A stretch of 64,000 bases of DNA from Halocafeteria seosinensis. Its lineage: Eukaryota; Sar; Bigyra; Bicosoecida. Below the pieces are notes generated by a model that worked only from the letters and a program-made list of their open reading frames with translations, was not told the DNA's origin and searched no databases. Positions 61,110 to 64,000 of the stretch are shown piece by piece (the stretch's first letter is position 1; the number at the start of each line of letters is the position of its first letter). The stretch is from assembly GCA_001687465.1 (NCBI GenBank), contig LVLI01000226.1, forward strand, positions 1-64,000, in the 5' to 3' direction. The position numbers were made by a program, and so were the translations under genes.

Positions 61110-64000
61110 ATGGATGCACTGGAAGCTGAAGTCGCCGCGTTCGAGACCGACGTGAAGCGACATGCACTAGCCACTACAAGTAAGAGTATACAGGACTCCC
61201 AGCAGGTGCGAGGTTACCCTTCCAGAAGATATCGGTACAGACCGGCGGTGGCGATACTGGATCCTTCAGCGAAGAAACATACAAAATATGCTGAATCCTG
61301 GCCGGCTCGGTCGAGAGTGACAGGTTTTCAGGCCACTAAACCAAAGCGGAGGACTGCTGCGGCATCCCAGCAAACAGAGGCAGAAACTAAGCGACGTGAG
61401 AAAAATATAGAACTCGCTTCCCGTTTGTCGCGGAGTGCACTGTACGAATGTGATCCGAATCGGTCTGTCGCACGGGACAGTACGGCCAAACGAAATCGGC
61501 TACCTGGGTTACAATTGGAAAGTGAGTCTCATAATACTGAGTGTAAACCTTCGTACATCGGACAACAGAAATGGGGAGTCGACTGTCTGAAGGAAGACTC
61601 TTCTGATGCGTCATTCAACGCAATTGCTGCTTATCCATCGGCGGCTGTGCTCTCCACTCGGAACCAAATGGGAAGGGAGAGCAAGGCACCAAGACGTCGT
61701 TCGACCTCCGGTCACTACAGGCGTCGTGAAACGAGAACGGTTAAACAAAATCCAAAAGAATCGCTATCCCGAGAAAAAACGGGCAACATGTCCAGAATTA
61801 TCGCTGGCCACACCTTCCGGTCCAGAACTCACGTTTGTCCCGTACCGCAAGCTGAGCACAAAGACGATAGCGCAGTGAGGCGAATTATGAGACCCCACGA
61901 GAGTGGCGACATAGGTCAATGTGGCATAAATTCGTCTACATCGGAGGTTCACCGTCGTTCCATACGTCGTTCTGCTAAGGACACAAGGCCAAAAAGGATC
62001 TATGGTGCCTGCTTTCCCGATGCTGGCAGTAGGAGAGCCAGTCGGACGAAACAAATGTCGAAAGTCTCCGCTGATGAGCAACCTCACTCCCCAACTTCTG
62101 GAGAAAGTGGGTACAAACTCAAGGACTCTCCTGTTTCCACAGCTTCTATGCAGCGTCCAACACGACAAGTAAGGGAGAGTGAGCGTATGAGGAAGTATGA
62201 GGGTGAGAGCAGCGGAGAACGACTTATTCAAAGTGCCAGGTTTTCAACAGAAAATCTCAAACGGAATGTAAAAAATTCGGGAGATGGGAACTGTTGGCTA
62301 CCCATTCAAGGGCATGGCAAGGCAGCGCGAGAAAGCGAGGGGAAAGAGCCAATGGATTTCAAGTCCACGGAAACGTCGCTAAGACAAAACGCTATCCGCG
62401 ATCTATCGTCATGCCTTACAACAGTCCACGACAATTTGGAGGATGATGATATTTCCCTTTCGTCTCTTTTTCTAGACGTCCTGGACATTTTGCAAGAACC
62501 TCGGAAGGACTCTACATGGGGAGAGGTATCAGGGTCGATGCGAGGAGGGGCATCTAAACAGGATCGCGAAGATCCCCTTCTTAGGCAGACGGCCGTTACA
62601 GATATACAACGATGCTTGTCAGGCATTGGGGATGGGAAGCGAACTCCTGAAGAGGACGATGTGAAAACATTATTGCTGCAGGTGCTGCCGTTGCTTGGTG
62701 GATCTGCAGACAGGGAACAGCTTGCTTGTCGTAAAACTCGCCGAAGGGTTTTGTCCCAGACCAAACCTATTTACCCCGGTCCTGGAGAATACGATGTCTC
62801 CGCAAAAGTAGCTGTTAGTGCTCGCGGTCTGAAACAGTATGCATACCATGTCATAGACTGGAACAGTCTTTTGAACCCCCCGGCTAGTGTTCATCCAGCG
62901 AGGAAACCGCATTTTCAGCTATACCGCACAGGAAATTATCTTGCAGTTGACTCCTTCTCGCGGAATGTAGAGCGTGCTCAGCACATGTTATCCGCGTATG
63001 CGCATGAGTTGAGTTCAGGCGGTGGAGACTTCAATAGGGTTGTGCTACTTTTCCTCTTGTATGGATGGATGCAAAGTTTTCAACTAATGTATGAGAGGTA
63101 CTATATGACAGTGAAATCGTTACAGGAGATAAGCCGCAATGTCTATGCGTTCTATCATCAATGTAGCAAAACAGCTGTGTTCGTTAATTGGCTTGAGGCG
63201 CAAAAGACTGCAAGCATTCTACTTAGAAAACTAGAAGAAGTAGTTTGTTGCCAATATCAAAGTGCAGTAACTTTGGCTCCCCCGCGATTAGAGCAGACTC
63301 TTTGCTCACGTATTAAGGTTTTATGCCAGGCCTCAGAGAAACGGGAGGATGTGGTTTGGCGTTTGGTAGGTGAAGTATGCTCAATACTTTGCCGATTCTG
63401 GTCCGTTTACAGGTCACGGAATATCTCGCTAGATTGCTATGCTTTGCCAGAAGCGCCTCATCTATCTCTTCGACGTCTGCATAATACTCGGAGGCAATTA
63501 CATGTACCTAGAAGGTCGGGTGGGGAATTTGCTTCACTGAGTAAGCGGAAACCACCACGTGAGGTTTACAAGCAGAGTGCTAAGGAGGTAAATGATTCGG
63601 ATGAGCGCTCCGGCTGTGGACGATATTCCAAGCGAGAGGAAAAGAGGACGAAAGCATCTGTTGTGGAGAATTTTGGGGAGGACGATGGTGCCACCAGGAA
63701 AATGACCGACTCGAAAGAGTCATGGGGAGAACAACCTGTCGAGTTGTTGGGAGATAACTCAGATTCTTATTTCACTGAGTTGTTTGACGAAAATGGGAAT
63801 ATGCTTGTCACTGCTGATGATGTGCAGCGCGTTATCCGCGTTTATGGGAGGTCATGTTCGAGTGAGCATCGCCCATGCACCCGTAGCCGAGATACTCACA
63901 AACAAAGGGAAGAACCAGTTGCTACGCGTCCCCCTCTGAATGTCGAGCGAGCACTGCAGTTCGTTGAGCACCGCGTTAGTGGAGGGCCTTCTTTCGCAGC
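61110..64000 (+). CDS. Long unknown protein, 3' end outside the window
   Basis: From the ATG at 61110 the frame stays open to base 64000, about 963 codons, without a stop, so the gene continues beyond the window. The first 430 residues are Arg/Ser-rich and disordered. A middle part is more ordered: DISLSSLFLDVLDILQEP, DVKTLLLQVLPLLGGS, then a single PGPGEYD motif near 62776-62796, followed by a helical block (VVLLFLLYGWMQSFQLMYERYY ... LRKLEEVVCCQYQSAV). The end becomes charged again. P-G-P-G-x-Y is the core of STPGR/SHIPPO repeats found in microtubule-associated ciliary proteins, but one copy is weak evidence. I do not recognise the family; introns beyond the window are possible. Confidence 0.65.
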   Translation, partial: MDALEAEVAAFETDVKRHALATTSKSIQDSQQVRGYPSRRYRYRPAVAILDPSAKKHTKYAESWPARSRVTGFQATKPKRRTAAASQQTEAETKRREKNIELASRLSRSALYECDPNRSVARDSTAKRNRLPGLQLESESHNTECKPSYIGQQKWGVDCLKEDSSDASFNAIAAYPSAAVLSTRNQMGRESKAPRRRSTSGHYRRRETRTVKQNPKESLSREKTGNMSRIIAGHTFRSRTHVCPVPQAEHKDDSAVRRIMRPHESGDIGQCGINSSTSEVHRRSIRRSAKDTRPKRIYGACFPDAGSRRASRTKQMSKVSADEQPHSPTSGESGYKLKDSPVSTASMQRPTRQVRESERMRKYEGESSGERLIQSARFSTENLKRNVKNSGDGNCWLPIQGHGKAARESEGKEPMDFKSTETSLRQNAIRDLSSCLTTVHDNLEDDDISLSSLFLDVLDILQEPRKDSTWGEVSGSMRGGASKQDREDPLLRQTAVTDIQRCLSGIGDGKRTPEEDDVKTLLLQVLPLLGGSADREQLACRKTRRRVLSQTKPIYPGPGEYDVSAKVAVSARGLKQYAYHVIDWNSLLNPPASVHPARKPHFQLYRTGNYLAVDSFSRNVERAQHMLSAYAHELSSGGGDFNRVVLLFLLYGWMQSFQLMYERYYMTVKSLQEISRNVYAFYHQCSKTAVFVNWLEAQKTASILLRKLEEVVCCQYQSAVTLAPPRLEQTLCSRIKVLCQASEKREDVVWRLVGEVCSILCRFWSVYRSRNISLDCYALPEAPHLSLRRLHNTRRQLHVPRRSGGEFASLSKRKPPREVYKQSAKEVNDSDERSGCGRYSKREEKRTKASVVENFGEDDGATRKMTDSKESWGEQPVELLGDNSDSYFTELFDENGNMLVTADDVQRVIRVYGRSCSSEHRPCTRSRDTHKQREEPVATRPPLNVERALQFVEHRVSGGPSFA

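Overview
This window is nuclear DNA from a flagellated, intron-rich eukaryote, probably a unicellular protist, alga or zoosporic fungus; I cannot place the lineage. The evidence is spliced genes with short GT-AG introns (mostly 60-80 nt, often starting GTAAGT, GTATGT or GTACGT and ending GCAG), mitochondrial targeting peptides, a KDEL protein, peroxisomal genes, RNA polymerase III and cyclin B genes, and axonemal genes. Genes sit about 2 kb apart on both strands. Exon joins below were worked out by hand; each was accepted only when donor, acceptor and reading phase agreed and, where the family is known, the joined protein matched it.

Layout. 1-2.8 kb is a graveyard of broken non-LTR-type retroelements (reverse transcriptase, zinc-knuckle and C-terminal pieces on the minus strand, an RNase H scrap and a second C-terminal piece on the plus strand). 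3.85-17.5 kb is one giant gene, CFAP46, almost all in a single 13-kb exon. 17.5-23.9 kb holds WDR74/NSA1, TATDN3, uroporphyrinogen-III synthase and OXNAD1. 24.3-33.8 kb holds three related genes with a mitochondrial Nfu N-terminal domain: two ordinary NFU1-type iron-sulfur scaffolds and, between them, a protein in which the Nfu N-domain is joined to an enoyl-CoA hydratase. RPC8 and a WW-domain kinesin-14 are interleaved. 34-43 kb holds a nitroreductase, cyclin B, a Piercer-like microtubule inner protein, mitochondrial bL9, a two-TM mitochondrial protein, a small unknown gene and D-amino-acid oxidase. 43-57 kb holds a Cid1-type nucleotidyltransferase with an RGG-rich head, an unknown nuclear-looking protein, RPA1, an unknown KDEL protein, MCM8, MAK16 and a MORN-repeat protein. 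57.6-64 kb holds a secreted acidic/lysine-rich protein, PEX2 and a long open frame that leaves the window.

Themes. Cilium: CFAP46 (central pair), the Piercer-like protein, the MORN protein and possibly the last frame (one PGPGEY motif). Mitochondrion: NFU1 x2, Nfu-ECH, OXNAD1, bL9 and the possible complex I protein. Peroxisome: PEX2 and a D-amino-acid oxidase ending in AKL. Genome maintenance and ribosome assembly: RPA1, MCM8, WDR74, MAK16.

The most novel candidates are the Nfu_N-enoyl-CoA hydratase fusion at 26.0-27.6 kb, the WW-kinesin-14, an RPA1 lacking the zinc-ribbon cysteines of its DNA-binding domain C, and the KDEL-tagged orphan.
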